Shown here piece after piece: positions 34,455 to 47,235 of a DNA stretch of 64,000 nucleotides. This DNA comes from Serpula lacrymans var. lacrymans S7.9 (lineage: Eukaryota; Basidiomycota; Agaricomycetes; Boletales; Serpulaceae). The stretch spans positions 1,050,061 through 1,114,060 of the forward strand of contig NW_006763299.1 in assembly GCF_000218685.1 (NCBI RefSeq). Reading direction: 5' to 3'. Numbering within the stretch: position 1 is the first letter of the stretch; every line of letters begins with the position of its first letter. The translations under genes and the position numbers were made by a program. The notes beneath the pieces are model-generated. The model had not been told where the DNA came from. It was given only the letters and a program-made list of their open reading frames with translations, and ran no database searches.

Positions 34455-35381
34455 AAGGGACACAGGAATACACGATACTCATGTTCACGGAACGCCTGCA
34501 ACGAGATAGTGGAGTTTATCTGGATTAAATTTTTGAAGTGAATTAAGTCAAAGATGGCTCATTTGTAGAGATGAATATTTATAATATCTCTCCGTGTTAT
34601 AAGTGTGATGACATGGACATTTCTGCGGAGATAATGCCATTATGTGTATTACAGCCATTTTTTACACGTAGCTCCCATGTTATGGCGTGGCGATGGATAA
34701 TTCGAATTGCTCTATGACCGAAGCAGCAACATCAGCATCTCCCACTCTATGCCTGGCCCAACCGTCTGGCGCGCTCGAGTCTGAGGTAGAATTCCTCCTG
34801 GCGTTGCACTGTAGTTGCAAAGGACGCATGAGAAATGTTGCACGAGAGCTTTGTCAACTCAGAAGACGACCGGGGGGCTCACCAGATTTCAAATGTATGC
34901 CATACCTGTCAAGAAAGAGTCAAGAATAGGTAAAGATGTGCAAGACAAGAGGCTCACCAGAAAGCATAAGCAGAGGAAACACCGAGACCCAGGCCCACGG
35001 AGAGATCAAGCCAGAGCCTTTTTCTGATTTTTCCAGTGATGGGTGCGATGGACATTGTTGTATGGGATGGTCACTGCTGTGGTTGTTGCTGAAGGGAAAT
35101 ATCGGAGTTGGTTGCGGTTATTGTGGGTGACCAAACAAGGCCACAACAAGGATGCGTCGATGGCTCGGCTCCAGAGAGAAGAGACCATCGTGCTAAGCTC
35201 GTGCCCTTTTATTCCTTTACAAGCCAAAGCCCTTCTTCCCTCCAACGCGCCACATCCGTGTTTTGTACGGCTGCAGCACATAAGGGACCTTTATCATTCC
35301 ATCGTCTTTCACAGCGACCATCACAGTCCCATCCACCATCCCACATCACGCCCCATACTCCACCTCTGAAGCACTCCAATC
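34455..35381. other. Intergenic, probable long 5' leader of the PP2A gene
   Basis: No gene recognised. The last 150 bases before 35382 are C- and T-rich, as expected of a fungal promoter or 5' leader. Overlapping short ORFs on both strands look like chance. Confidence 0.4.
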
Positions 35382-37353
35382 ATGGATACCGACCCTTCAG
35401 GTTCAGGTGGCTGGCGATTTGCACAGTGCTTCGGCGACAAGGGTGAAGTCGAGGACATCACTGAAGGTATCTTTCTCTCTCTCCCATCCCGCTCCTAATC
35501 ATTATCGTGGCCCTCTGATTTCCTCTTGCTCCACCTTATCGCGCCTTGGCTGATTCGCACTTATCTTCCCAGCGGATATCATCTCAACTGTAGAGTTCGA
35601 TTCTACGGGTAATTATCTCGCTACGGGCGACAAAGGAGGTAGAGTCGTCCTCTTTGAGCGCAATGAGTCGGTGAGTCTATGCCCGGCGCCCACGCATCCC
35701 TTTCTGGGCTGATGATGGCTACGATCAACTCTTCTGATTGGTATCGTCTGCACTGTCCAATATCTATTTTATCTCTCTTTTTTTCCTACGATCGATGGCC
35801 ATACTCATAGAAAAAGGGCTGCGAGTATAAGTTTTATACCGAGTTCCAGTCCCATGAACCAGAATTCGACTATCTCAAGTCACTAGAAATCGAAGAGAAG
35901 ATCAACAAGATCAAATGGTGCAGAAGGCAGAACTCGGCTCATTTCCTGCTCTCAACTAATGGTTCGTGATCTGCTTGTATCATGCAATAGGCGCTCTTAT
36001 GCAATGTGCTCTCCTTGTTGTTTCACATAGACAAAACCATCAAGCTATGGAAGATATTTGAGAAGTCACTGCGAGTTGTGTCCGAGTCTAACCACTATGA
36101 TGGACAACGTCCCCTTCCACCACCAAGTGCTTCATCGCACCTCAGACTCCCGCGTATGGCTCAACAAGATAATATCATTGCTGCCGTCCCTCGGAAAGTG
36201 TACTCAAATGCACATGCTTATCACATCCATTCGATCTCGGTCAATTCAGACCAAGAGACTTACATTTCTGCCGATGATTTGCGGATCAACCTATGGAATC
36301 TTAGTATCAGTGATCAGAGCTTCAGTAAGTATTCTCATATCAGCCTGTTACGTTTCAGAATGACATCATGGTTTCCTATTTTCTGTTTTCTGAATTATTC
36401 GCTTCCGATTCTTGCAATAATGAATGTCAGCTGACTCTTATATTCCTCGTTGTCTCTTTTAGATATCGTCGATATCAAGCCGGTAAACATGGAAGAGCTT
36501 ACCGAAGTTATTACTGCTGCCGAGTTTCACCCACAGCAATGCAATTTGTTTATGTACTCGAGCTCAAAAAGCAACATCAAGCTTGCAGACATGCGTGACT
36601 CGGCCCTCTGTGATCGACATTCGAAATGTAAGAAATATTTCCTTGTTTACAGATATATCGTCGTGGTACTGAGTGTCGTATATCGCCAGGTTTCGAAGAA
36701 GAAGAAGATCCATCAACTCGCTCGTTCTTTTCGGAGATCATCTCGTCTATCTCAGACGTGAAATTCAGCCATGATGGGCGATATATCCTTTCGCGGGATT
36801 ATCTCTCTCTCAAGATATGGGACATCAATATGGAATCGCGGCCAGTGAAGACCATCCCAATCCATGATCATCTTCGTGGAAAGCTGTGCGATCTTTACGA
36901 GAATGATTGCATATTCGACAAATTTGAGTGTGTCTGGGGTGGTGACGATAAGTATGTAATTCATATAATTTGCTACTACTTTGTTTACTTAATATTTCGA
37001 TATTTTAGACATGTCCTGACTGGTTCATACCACAACTTTTTCCGGATATTCGATTCAGACACGACAAACGATGTTGTGTTGCAGGCGGATAAGTCGGCCT
37101 TCAAAGCTAAGAAGATTGGTGGTCCAGTTCCGGGCAACAAGAATGGTATGAAGAACGGACGTCCTGGTGGCCTGAGAGATGCGATGCAAATGGAGACTTT
37201 GGACTTTAACAAGAAAATTCTGCATGCGAGCTGGCACCCCAGAGAGAATACCATCGCTGTGCGTAGTCTGATTTATGTGCTCCTATTCCAGCTCAAATGT
37301 TTCGTCGATAGATCGCCGCTACGAATAATCTGTTCCTGTATAGCGCGGCATGA
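35382..37353 (+). CDS. cdc55: Protein phosphatase 2A regulatory subunit B (B55/Cdc55)
   Basis: WD40-repeat subunit that directs PP2A to substrates in mitosis and morphogenesis. The spliced protein starts [20 protein letters not shown] and has the family blocks [127 protein letters not shown] and [15 protein letters not shown] final small exon (from about 37312) restores [13 protein letters not shown]. Without that last splice the frame would run on into unrelated sequence, so the stop at 37351-37353 is preferred. It is full length and intact, with about eight introns. Confidence 0.94.
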
Positions 37354-38534
37354 TGTTGTCATATAACCCAACCACTCACGCATTCCTCTCGCATACGCAA
37401 TTCATTTTTTCCTCACAACACAATCCTCCGTCCCTCGGCTGGCGAGAGGGACACGGAGCTTCGGGAGACGTACCAGGAGATCATCAGACAGTCAGGACCA
37501 CGCGAACTATTTGCCTTGTGATTGACCATATTTTTCTACAGTAATCGTATCACGCTACCTACAACTACTCCTATTACCTGCATTCTTTTCACCGCACTCT
37601 CTTGCTTACGGTATACCTCGCTGCGTTCATCCCTATCTTGTGTGTTCTCTTTGTTTACGCGTCATCCCTCCCTCCGCCCCCTCCCTTCTCTTCCGGGTTT
37701 TCGTGACGGCTTGTCATCCGTCGTGTGGTTTATAACAGACAGAAAAGAGCAGTAGAAGATGTTGAAATGGGGGTGTATTCGACAGAAGTAATTGAAATAA
37801 ATGAAGTTCTGTAATATATGGACAGGTTGAAAAGAAATTTCTCTCTCGCATTCAGGTTTCTGTAGTCCAATGTCATATAGTTTCATAAAATGCAACAGTT
37901 CAATTCATTTTGATCTAGACGAATTACACTTGTCTAACTACACAAATAAAATAAAACAATAACCATAACGATAAGAAATGTTCAACCGCTTTCAAAACGC
38001 CATCCTGAAGAGATATTGCAGGTAGACGATCTGCAGGGTTTGATAATGATTCGAGAACCATGGTCATTCTGGCCGTGTCGTTTAACGCCTAAGCCACTTG
38101 GGAGGTAGAAATGTGGAAGGCGTAGATAATCACGGCGACGTTGATATGTATCACTATTAAAATTTGTGAGGTTCAACTAGAAACGTAAAGTCACATTGGC
38201 ATATTCCTTGAAGTCGTCCTGGGTGAAAAAGAAAGAGACTGTTTTTTGAACATAAACAAGCGCACAAGGCACGATTCAACGTCAGTTCGAGTATGAAAGA
38301 ACTTTTATACCTCGCTTGTTTGGCTTTATGTATTTCTTTTATCTTTGCCTGATATGGAATAAGCGGAAGTAATTAAAATTAATAAATAGCGGCGTGGTAA
38401 GGGTAAGCACTTATGGGCGCAAATATTTTGGTGTAGAATAAATCACCGTGACTGTCCGTAGTAATTATTTGAGGTCAGCCCTAGGTTTCGTTGCCCTCTA
38501 CCACTAACCTCCATTGCTTCAGCAGCTCTTTCAG
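37354..38534. other. Intergenic, A/T-rich
   Basis: The stretch between cdc55 and the Clr2-like gene is A/T-rich, especially 37900-38480. Short ORFs on either strand show no family features. Presumably it holds the cdc55 3' end and the promoter of the next gene. Confidence 0.4.
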
Positions 38535-41239
38535 ATGTCTCGGGGAATCGCGTCTACGCATGTGTTACCTCCAAATCCAACCTTTGTAGACTTCGAAAGA
38601 TCAGACGGTAGCGAAGCCCAATGGCCAACGAACACCCAGAAAGTGGTAGATCATGAAGGACAAGTGAACTTCATGCGTCCCATTCCTATGGATGAGAGCA
38701 TGGCCATAAAGTGGCGACGTGAGGTTGGCAGTGCGCTCGCGAAGAATCTGAAAATGGCAGGTACGCCCTCGAATTCACTGCCACTTTGCTGGATTGTCTA
38801 GAATGACACTCATGATAAGAACCGTTATACAGATGGGCCGAATTATGTGCTTCGAAGCTGGCCTGAGGGCTACAAGATGTTCGACCACAACAAAGGTGCC
38901 GAGTCTAATCCCCGGCACGACGTGTATCTCATAGGTAGTTATCTTTCACCTAATTCTGATTTAATTTTTTTGCCAAAAGTTTTTATTCAGGATCTACGGC
39001 TGCAAAGCGATTTCGTTCGGTACCAGAATTCATACCACATGCAATTTGGCTAATGCAGGATCCTACGCTCGACCGCGCGAACTGTGCGTGTAAATACTGT
39101 GCGAAGAAGCCCCAGCGAGAAATCAGCGGTTCTATGGGCCTTACACAAAAACATTCTACTGGGTCTGCAACTCCCTCTCGTGCTGGTGCCGTACGTAACG
39201 TTAGGAATCGCGAACAGCGCGACAAGGCTAGACCGTATGCTTCAGTTCGGCGAGCGCCTAAGCCTGTCAAGTTGCCACAAGGACCCAAGCAGTCTATGAT
39301 ACGCGAAAGAAATAACGATCTCAGGGCTGCATATGGCCAGAGTAAGACACAGTTCAGAAGATGGTTTCGAGAAGGCGAGCTGCTGTGGTGTGTACTAGAT
39401 TCTCCCATACGTGGTATTATGGGCGAAGAGGATGCCATTGCATTCTGGCCTGGTCTGGTGGAGGAGGTGAAGTTAAAAACCGAACCGATATTACGTTCTG
39501 AAACTGCGTCAACAATGGATGTTGATGCTACTGCTGCCACTTCACAAGCACCGCAAGGTGTAGGCGATCAGTCTGGGGTGATCCCGGATGGGAATGAAGG
39601 ATCTGAGGTTCCTTGGACTGTCCGCCAGTATACTTTGTACAAGGTAAAACTGCTTGGTATCTCGCAGACTTATTATTCTGCCGATCATGGGGTGCTTCCG
39701 TACCAAGCTTATGCACCTTCACATGAATTATTGCAATTATTGCAAGATGTCCCCCTCGAAGCTATCAACACCAGCACAGAAAGCTTAGCAGCTTTCAACC
39801 CCTGTCCGACGTCAGTTCCGACTACTACTAGTGTTGGCACTTCGGAACCCCACAATAAAGCCAGGTTTGTGGATGCTGTCGCACCTTACTCTCTAGCAAT
39901 CCAAATCGCGGCCAGTTTGGCTGGTTTCTGGACCCCAACAGACGATTGGGAATACAAATTTTCTCCATCGCTTTCGTCCGGTTCTTCTTATACTCCTCCA
40001 ATAATTGATGGACAGGTGCAAACTCTACACTCGGTGCTGACTGCCACGATGTCGCAAAACGACACCTTTCACAACTCCGTTTCTGAAACGAGTTCTATTT
40101 CTGCCCCTGTTTTTGCTCCCAGTCCCCTCGCGTCCATTCCAACCGTAACTCAGACACGATATCAGGGTCTCTGGTGGGGCGCAGAACGCATCTGGACCGA
40201 TGAACTCGTTAGATTAAAGGTTGCGCGGCGACAGATTGCTCCTGATGGCGCCGAAAACATTTATCCACCCGCAGGCCCATCAAAATCTTCCATAGAATAC
40301 CAAACACGGATGGCTCTCGCGGATCCAGACAGCTCGGAATTCGATGCCGGTGGGCGAGGTTTGTTCATGAGGCTAGATGGGCTTTTCGTCGTGGAAGTTC
40401 CTCGAGATAACGGGCTGGGCTCCAAAAAGGAATGTAGGGCTAGCGGGATGTTGTTTGAACTTGCTGATGAAGATTGGGAAGAGCCCGGGGGTGACAAGGG
40501 TAGAATGAGCGAGGAGGCGGCGAACGGATCAGGATCCTCATCACACGTGCCAAACGGCAATGCGATGCAAGGAACTAACCCCTTGACCTCTGTATCAGTG
40601 CCCAACTCTGCAGCGATGGTGACAGACTCTGCCGTTACTTCCACTTCTCCGGCAAACGGTAGTTCCCAAAGCTTGCCACCTCCCGCCCAGCAAGACCAGT
40701 CTTCGAGCGAGCAACTCTCACATCCTATCTTATCATCTCCTTTCCTGCTCCCGGACCCTCCGAAGGGCTTCAAGTTTAGGCCCATCTTACCTCCAGGCCA
40801 CGAAGCTGTGATATCGTTGACTCTTATCAGTGGAAGATATTACCCTGGGATTTTGGCACATCCACTCCTTTCGTCTACCGTTGAACATGCGTTGTGTGTA
40901 GCACCTGATGGTGGAGGATTGCACGACAGTGGACATCTATGGGCCCTAGAAGGTTTGGCCCCTGGTTTCTACAACGCTGTGGATCCAACGCGATGGAAGC
41001 CTTCCAGACTGATTATGTTGAGGGAAGCTGACAAGGAGGCTCGGGGTGGTTTGTACGAACACTGGAACGCAAGGGCCAGGGAGAAGGCTGAAAAACTATC
41101 TACGCAACAACAAGGTCCTGAACTTTCTCCCATGGAGAATCGAGCACAATCACAGATTGAATCACAGTCCATGAATGTTGATATCCCTTACAACCAACCT
41201 CATCAAGCACAAAGTAGTACTATATTAGCAACGTCTTGA
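38535..41239 (+). CDS. clr2: Clr2-type transcription-silencing protein
   Basis: Subunit of a SHREC-like deacetylase/remodelling complex that silences heterochromatin. Three exons (38535-38760, 38833-38934, 38991-41239) join in phase to 858 residues. The N-terminal part contains the Clr2 signature NYVLRSWPEGYKMFDH, then NPRHDVYLIGSTAAKRFRSV, PEFIPHAIWLMQDPT and a cysteine pair region CACKYCAKKPQ. The second conserved part begins FREGELLWCVLDSPI with EDAIAFWPGLVEE and YTLYKVKLLGISQTYY, then QTRYQGLWWGAERIWTDELV and RGLFMRLDGLFVVEVPRD. A long, disordered serine/proline-rich insert follows, and the C-terminal block ISLTLISGRYYPGILAHPLL precedes a glutamine-rich tail. Confidence 0.85.
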
Positions 41240-41636
41240 ATGATATTCATCCCATTTTGTTGAATGTATGATAGTTCTCTAGGTGTTTTAGGCATTTTGT
41301 TGAGCCTTTGTAAATTGGAGTGTTCAAATATAACGTTTAATCATTTGTATCAGCCGGGCATATCCGCGTAAGGGATTGTGGCTTGTGAGTTGTTGTTCTC
41401 CATCGTCCCAGGTTACATATCCGCCGTTTGACGTGTAAAATTCACCAAGACTGAAGCTTGTTCTGCTTTCATTTGGCTGGCATTTGCAGCTGAGGATCCG
41501 TCGTTGTCTTGTCTGGGTTCCTTTTTCCCTTATACCCCGTGGACGTACCGACATCTGGCAGTGACTCGGCGGATCCTCCACTTGGTACTCCATCGTCTTT
41601 CCAGCACGCCCATCTCGCTTCTTCTCATTCTATCAT
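41240..41636. other. Intergenic between clr2 and the Kar9-like gene
   Basis: About 400 bases. The minus strand has short open frames without family similarity. The final 150 bases probably hold the promoter of the next gene. Confidence 0.35.
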
Positions 41637-44586
41637 ATGGCCACCTTAAGTGTCTTGGTTCCGCCCAGTGAAAGCTCAAGTCCTCTTTCCCAGTATTACT
41701 CAGTCGCGCCTTCACCATCCAGTGGCTCTGCTGCGTCATCCAGAGCTTCATTGACCGCAGAGGACGAAGGTGAGGCTTGGTGCGCGTCTCCAGGCGTGTT
41801 TATCATCATTCACCATGTCATTTGTAGAAAATGCTACAATAACTGCAAATCGTTCATTGTTACCCAGCCAAAAGGGGAAGCGCAAGAGCCAAGAGTGCGT
41901 TGTTTCTTTTATCAGTTTGCACCCCAGTCTTCATTATCTCGTCCGATATCTAGAGATATCCGCCTACTAGCTATTTCTACGCATATGACAGAGCTCTCAT
42001 ACAGTATCTCTGATATCCAAACGCGCATATTTGGTACGGCAAACCATACAACATGTTCAAATTGTCAGTGTTTCTGAATTTACTCGATGTAATGCTATAG
42101 AAATCCAAGAACTTCGACACAAGACGCAATCGACCGGGGATGCATCAGGGACTACAAATGTTATCGATAAATCCTTGATGAATCTCGACGAGCGGTTGGA
42201 TGCTGTCTCCGAGGGTATGAAGTCTGTCAACGAATCACTCGCTCCCTTTCTTCACCCCTCGGACACGCACGAAGAATCCACCAGTAATGAGTTGGCTGAG
42301 CAAACCATCCTCCTACGTAAACATGGCACTCTTGTTGCGGATTGGGAAGCAGTACAAGATGAAACTGAAGTTTTACGGGAAGAATTGAAAGAAGACAAAT
42401 GGTTGACTGTCTTCCGAACTGTGACCGAACAAGCGGACGGAATGATGTCAAGTCTAGAGAAAGCCGTAAATCGATGTCAGGTACGATTGCGTCTACTTAT
42501 GTTTGAAAGAACTTTTGGGATTTAGGAATATCCTCAGGATTTCATCTGGCAAGTGCATCGAAAAGGATCGGATGACCCTGCTCCTCAGCCGTCATTTTCG
42601 AATTCACTCCAAAGTGATAAATCGCCGGTAAGCCTCGAAGTATTCAATTCTCTTTTAGAGTCTTTTGAGGCGAAGAAGAAGTACGTATGCGTCTTATTCG
42701 TCTATTTGGAGATTAGATTGATGAATTCATATCAGGCACTACGTACCAGCAACGTCAAAAGTTTTATCAATCATCGACAAGGGTGTTCAAGACCGTGTAA
42801 CAAAGAACGGTGAAACATTACGTCGACACGCTGAATCCGCTAAGCGATGGAAGAATCTGAAAGAAAGAATTTCCAGAACTGATGGGGAGATGGAGACCGC
42901 TCGAAAGATTATCGTGGGTGGAGACATTACGCCAAGTGAAAATGGATCAAGTACGTCTGGCGCAACGCACAATACTAGAAACGGATATCTTGCCACACCT
43001 CCGAGTAGCTCTAGGACATCGAAAAGTAGAGCACCAAGCAGGGCCAGTGCGACAAGCACTATCTCCAGATCAATGTCACCACTGCGGAAATTTGCCAGGA
43101 GGTTCACTGGTTCGAAGACTCCAGTCAGTCCAGCAACGCCTTTACCTGTATCCAGAGAATCCTCTCGAGCACCCTCGTCAGAGCCAACGAGGATAATTCG
43201 CCGCCAGCGAACCTCAATCTTTGGGTTCCGTGGAGACCATGCAATGCCGCTCACTCCTGAGAGAGGGCACAAGTATAGTCAGAGTCTTACCCCTGACTCA
43301 TCGCCGGCCTCAAAACGACTCGACGCAAACTCTACGGTGAAGCCTAAACTATTGAAACAGAAATGGAACAGTTCAACGAAAGTAGAGCCTGACGATCGTA
43401 CCACGACTGTCAAGGCTACTTCTCCTAAGCGGCCAACAGCATCGTCTGTTTTAGGTCAGTTAGAGAATGTCCCTTCAATTCCACCCACACCCTCGAGGCG
43501 TAGCGTATCCAGAAGTTCCATGGCCTCGTCCAGGCCTTGGTCACCATTTTCCTCTTCAATATCGACTGCGGCGTCGTCCAATCCTTCGATACCTCCTTTA
43601 CCGATCGGCGTGTACAGACCGCCTTCGCGTGCTCAAACACCCGGTCTTGGAGCTACACCTCGTCCACGAGCTAAGACGCCCAGTCAGATTCCTGCGCCTG
43701 CTATGCATTGGCGTTCCATATCTGCCCGACCCTGCACAGATGATGATGATACAGATTTCACCACGCTGATGCAACGCGCGTTTTCACCGACGCAATCCGT
43801 GTCAGCAGCCAGTGCCATATCTTCGGCTCGTTCCCAAACCCCAAGCGGGACCCAAATACCCCCTCCGCGCCCTCCCAGCCGGTCAATGATACCTGTTCCC
43901 AGTTTCCAGATTTCTTCAGCCTCAAGGCCGTCCTCGACGATGTCCTATTACAGATCGGAAAGTCCTTCGACGTCGTCCTTCCGAGCTTCATCCATGAGAG
44001 CTCAGACTCCTGAGTCCACTTTACGGGCGAGGACGCAGCAAATACCGTTTTATCAGGCAAGTGCCTCTCGTGCAACGCCACGCCCATCGGTTATTAGCAA
44101 GCTCCCACCATCAAGTTTCAGGGATGCTTCTACTACTCGAACCCCTAATTCACGCCCAGGCTCTCGTGCTGGGGCACATACACCTACAAGCCTGGACCAG
44201 TATCCTGTCCATCAATACGTTCCTACCAATTCAAAGGACCCTCTCGACGTCGAGGTAGCTTCCATCGTGAACTCTATCGCTCACGGACTGCTCATCGAGC
44301 GCATTGATCCCCCGCTTCGCGCTGTGCCGCGTGAAGGCGAGGAAATCCGTGCCCAATATGCATTTTCGAATTCACTCGCAAGAAAAGTTGTGACCTGCAG
44401 ACTTACTACAATGACGCGATCTGGAGCAAGATCGAATGGACATGACCACACTACCAAGAAAGTTATGTGTCGTGTTGGAGGCGGTAAGTGAGCGTATTTC
44501 TGTTCATGTATCTTTTAATTCATTGTGTTACACCAGGCTGGCAAGATCTGCAACTATACATGCTCAATCGACAAGCCGGCCTCTAA
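41637..44586 (+). CDS. GAR-domain microtubule protein, Kar9-like
   Basis: Predicted microtubule plus-end linker. MATLSVLVPPSESSSPLSQY begins a polar head. A helical region follows (IDKSLMNLDERLDAVSEGMK, EVLREELKEDKWLTVFRTVT, LLESFEAKKKHY), as in Kar9. A very Ser/Pro/Thr/Arg-rich region (about 42950-44200) contains SQIP (43682-43693) and SMIP (43883-43894), both fitting the SxIP motif that binds EB1/Bim1. The C-terminal GAR/Gas2-type domain reads DVEVASIVNSIAHGLLIERI, AQYAFSNSLARKVVTCRLT and, across the last intron, KVMCRVGGGWQDLQLYMLN. The stop is at 44584-44586. In yeast Kar9 guides spindle position and nuclear movement, important in dikaryotic hyphae. The family name is inferred from helix, SxIP and GAR order. 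Confidence 0.68.
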
Positions 44587-44780
44587 GGATTCTTTCATTT
44601 GTTGCGTTTATCGATTTCATTGAATCGACGGTGTGTGTCTTATATTGTGGTGGTTTGTGTTGGAGCAACGGTATACCAAGATCGATCGCGTTAGAACTTT
44701 AGTAAGCAATTGTATTACACTGTCATCATGTCCATTCATTATTGTTACGCTGTTCTGTTCCTATGAAATATATGGTCACT

Positions 44781-47235
44781 TTAATTCGATGGCATCTTTA
44801 GACACGCCGTCTTGAGCCCGTCGCCACTCCACCTCGCAACTTCAACGAGCAAATCGCGTTTCCTGTCCAGTGCGGCGGCGGAGCGGAGCTCATACAAAGT
44901 TGCTGGAGTGGTGATCATGATGAGAAAATGCAGAAGCAAGATGTTTGAGCTTACAGAGGTTAAAGAGAAACGGTTCTGCGACTACTACCGTAGACGGTGA
45001 ACTGGCTAAGGCGGCTTCCAAAATTTCGATGCCCTGTGTCATCAAATGTTGTTTACACATGAGATTTATAAGTTTATACGCCGACAGAACGCACCTCTTT
45101 GATCTTGCCTTGACTAAGAAGGGCTACTGAGAGGTTGTTCGCGGCCTTCAAAGACACGAAATTAGAGAAGATTCGACACAACGTTACAACGGCTGCATAT
45201 AACATACTACAAAATTCTCCGGATCGTCTGCCAGCACGGTTTTGAGAACGTCGCTCGCTTTCGACCAATCTCCCTGTGCTGACGCAAGAAGGGCGGCGTT
45301 CATGTCCTTCAAGGCCTGTTCGGCGGTCGGATCTGCGTTCACGGCTTCGAAATGTTTGGATGCCATGGCGAGATAGCCGCCTTGGAGGTAGATGCGTGCG
45401 ACTGAAGACTGTAGTGCGGGTGAAGTGACGCCGTTGGGTTGGTCGCAGAGAGGCTCGAGGAGCTTGGCGGCGGCCATATATTCCTGTACCAGAAAAAGCG
45501 TGGTCAGAGAGATTTAAACAATGTGATAAATAAAGAGAGATTCATGTGTGCTATAGGAGAGACTCAAGGCCGTTACGAAACACCAGATAGAAAGAAAAAA
45601 TAAGAAAAGGCAAGAGACCAATCACCTTCATCTCCATAAACTGCGACGCAACAATAAGACATATCCTCGACCTGCGTTCCTGCCACATCATCAAAGCGGC
45701 AGGATCCGACCTGTTCTGTCGTGCCTTTGCCTTGCATTTCTTGAGGAGGCCGCTGAGGGCGTCGAGGTATCCCATGTGGTCGCCCGTCCAGTACTTGAGC
45801 CTGGTGAACATGACTTCGAGCTCGAAGGGCAGGATTCGGTCGAAGAGCCATGCGCGGGCAGAGGGCGGTTCAATGGCGTTTAGGACGGTGAAGAGGTTGG
45901 TGCACTCGGCGGAGGTTTGGTTGTATAGACGAAGCCTGGATAGGGAGGATAGCCGGAGGTACCACAGCTGATAGTGAGAGAATTTGATGAGATGAGAAAG
46001 GACCGGGTTAGTGTGATACACAACTCACTCCAAGGACGAGATTCAGGTCTTCAGGGTTGGAAGTGACAAGACGGTCTCGAGCCATCCTTGCCAGTGGTCG
46101 CCAACTGTTCGACATCTAAGAACAATCCGCGAAAGTGGTCATCGAGAGATGTTCACAGATGGCAAGAGCCAGCGTTTCTCAAGACTTACGACCATGGTAT
46201 GGAAATCAGTATGCTGCCAATCACCAGTGACGTCTCGTACAGGCCGCTTTTCAGATGGTGTTATATATTTTGTCAAGAGGGTAGTCAAAGGGTCCGTCTA
46301 ATAGTACATGGGCGATACATTAATGGGGAGCGAGAAGAAAACCACCAAGTCAAATGATAAGAGAGCGATAGGCGTACATTGGGAATAGGCAGAAACATGG
46401 TGGGCATGACAAGCCCGGGGAGATACAAATCGTGCGATTCTTCCTCTTCTACAGGCGGAGGAGGAAGTACGTCCTTGCTGACGTTGGGAGAAGAGAGCGC
46501 GACAGAAGCAGGGGCATCTGAGACAGATAGGGAGGTGGACTGGGCTAGAGGAATATCCTCTGCTTGAGAAGAAGAAGCATCTTCTTCTGAAGCAGAATTC
46601 GCCGAGTCATCCACGATGAATGGGTCTGGTACATCAGGTTCCACCACTATTGGGGAATGACTGACGACGAGGGGACCCTCACCGGTCTCCTCTGCAAGCG
46701 GCTGCAGCTCGGACGATTGAGCAAGCTCGATCGTCCCCTCCTGTGAGGTGCTGGTAGCCATTGACTGCCTGGCTGATCCATACATCGATGGATCATCATG
46801 AGACTCCGAATCGACTGTCTCCCGAACAGGATCCGAGTGTGCAAGATGGCCAGCGTCGACCATGCCTGATAGACCCAGCATCGATTGCGCTGGCTCCGAT
46901 GGCCCCGACTCTGCTGTGACTACATCACTGTTGGTCGTCGAGAGCTCTGAGGGATGGGAGTGTGCAGACATGACGCCTTCAGACGAAGCGGTCGAGCTTG
47001 CGCAGATATCGATTATTTTTGTCTGAGGAGAAGCACCGAGAGTCTGGCTGCTTGAACCACTTCTGGGGGATGCGGGGACAGTCAAGGTGGGGGGAGAGAA
47101 AGAGTCGTCGTGGAGGAGAGAAGGGTGGCGGGAGGAAGAAGGAGTGGTGGTGGCTGAGTCTGTATGTTTGTGTTTGCCATGCGATAAACGGCGCTTGACT
47201 GCTTTCACGATTCGCTTGATCGCTTTTGGCTGCAT
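44781..47235 (-). CDS. TRAPP complex subunit 12 (TTC15 type)
   Basis: Subunit of the TRAPPIII tether for ER-Golgi and autophagy traffic. The start MQPKAIKRIVKAVKRRLSHG is followed by a long serine-rich, disordered head. The conserved part begins LYLPGLVMPTMFLPIPN, then TDPLTTLLTKYITPSEKRPV, DWQHTDFHTMVMSNSWRPLA, LWYLRLSSLSRLRLYNQT and FELEVMFTRLKYWTGDHMGY. TPR-like repeats follow: SSVARIYLQGGYLAMASKHF, LASAQGDWSKASDVLKTVLA and NNLSVALLSQGKIKEGIEIL. The last intron must be spliced to give FNLSTLYELRSAAALDRKR and the end KMPSN; reading through it would give a short false tail. The first exon alone covers 46381-47235. An epsilon-COP identity was considered but does not fit the N-terminal motifs. 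Confidence 0.9.

Noticed and set aside
44781..47235. Initial idea of epsilon-COP because of the TPR-like C-terminus
   Set aside because: The LPGL...FLPIPN and NDFHTMVMSNSWR-like blocks and the long disordered head fit TRAPP subunit 12 instead.
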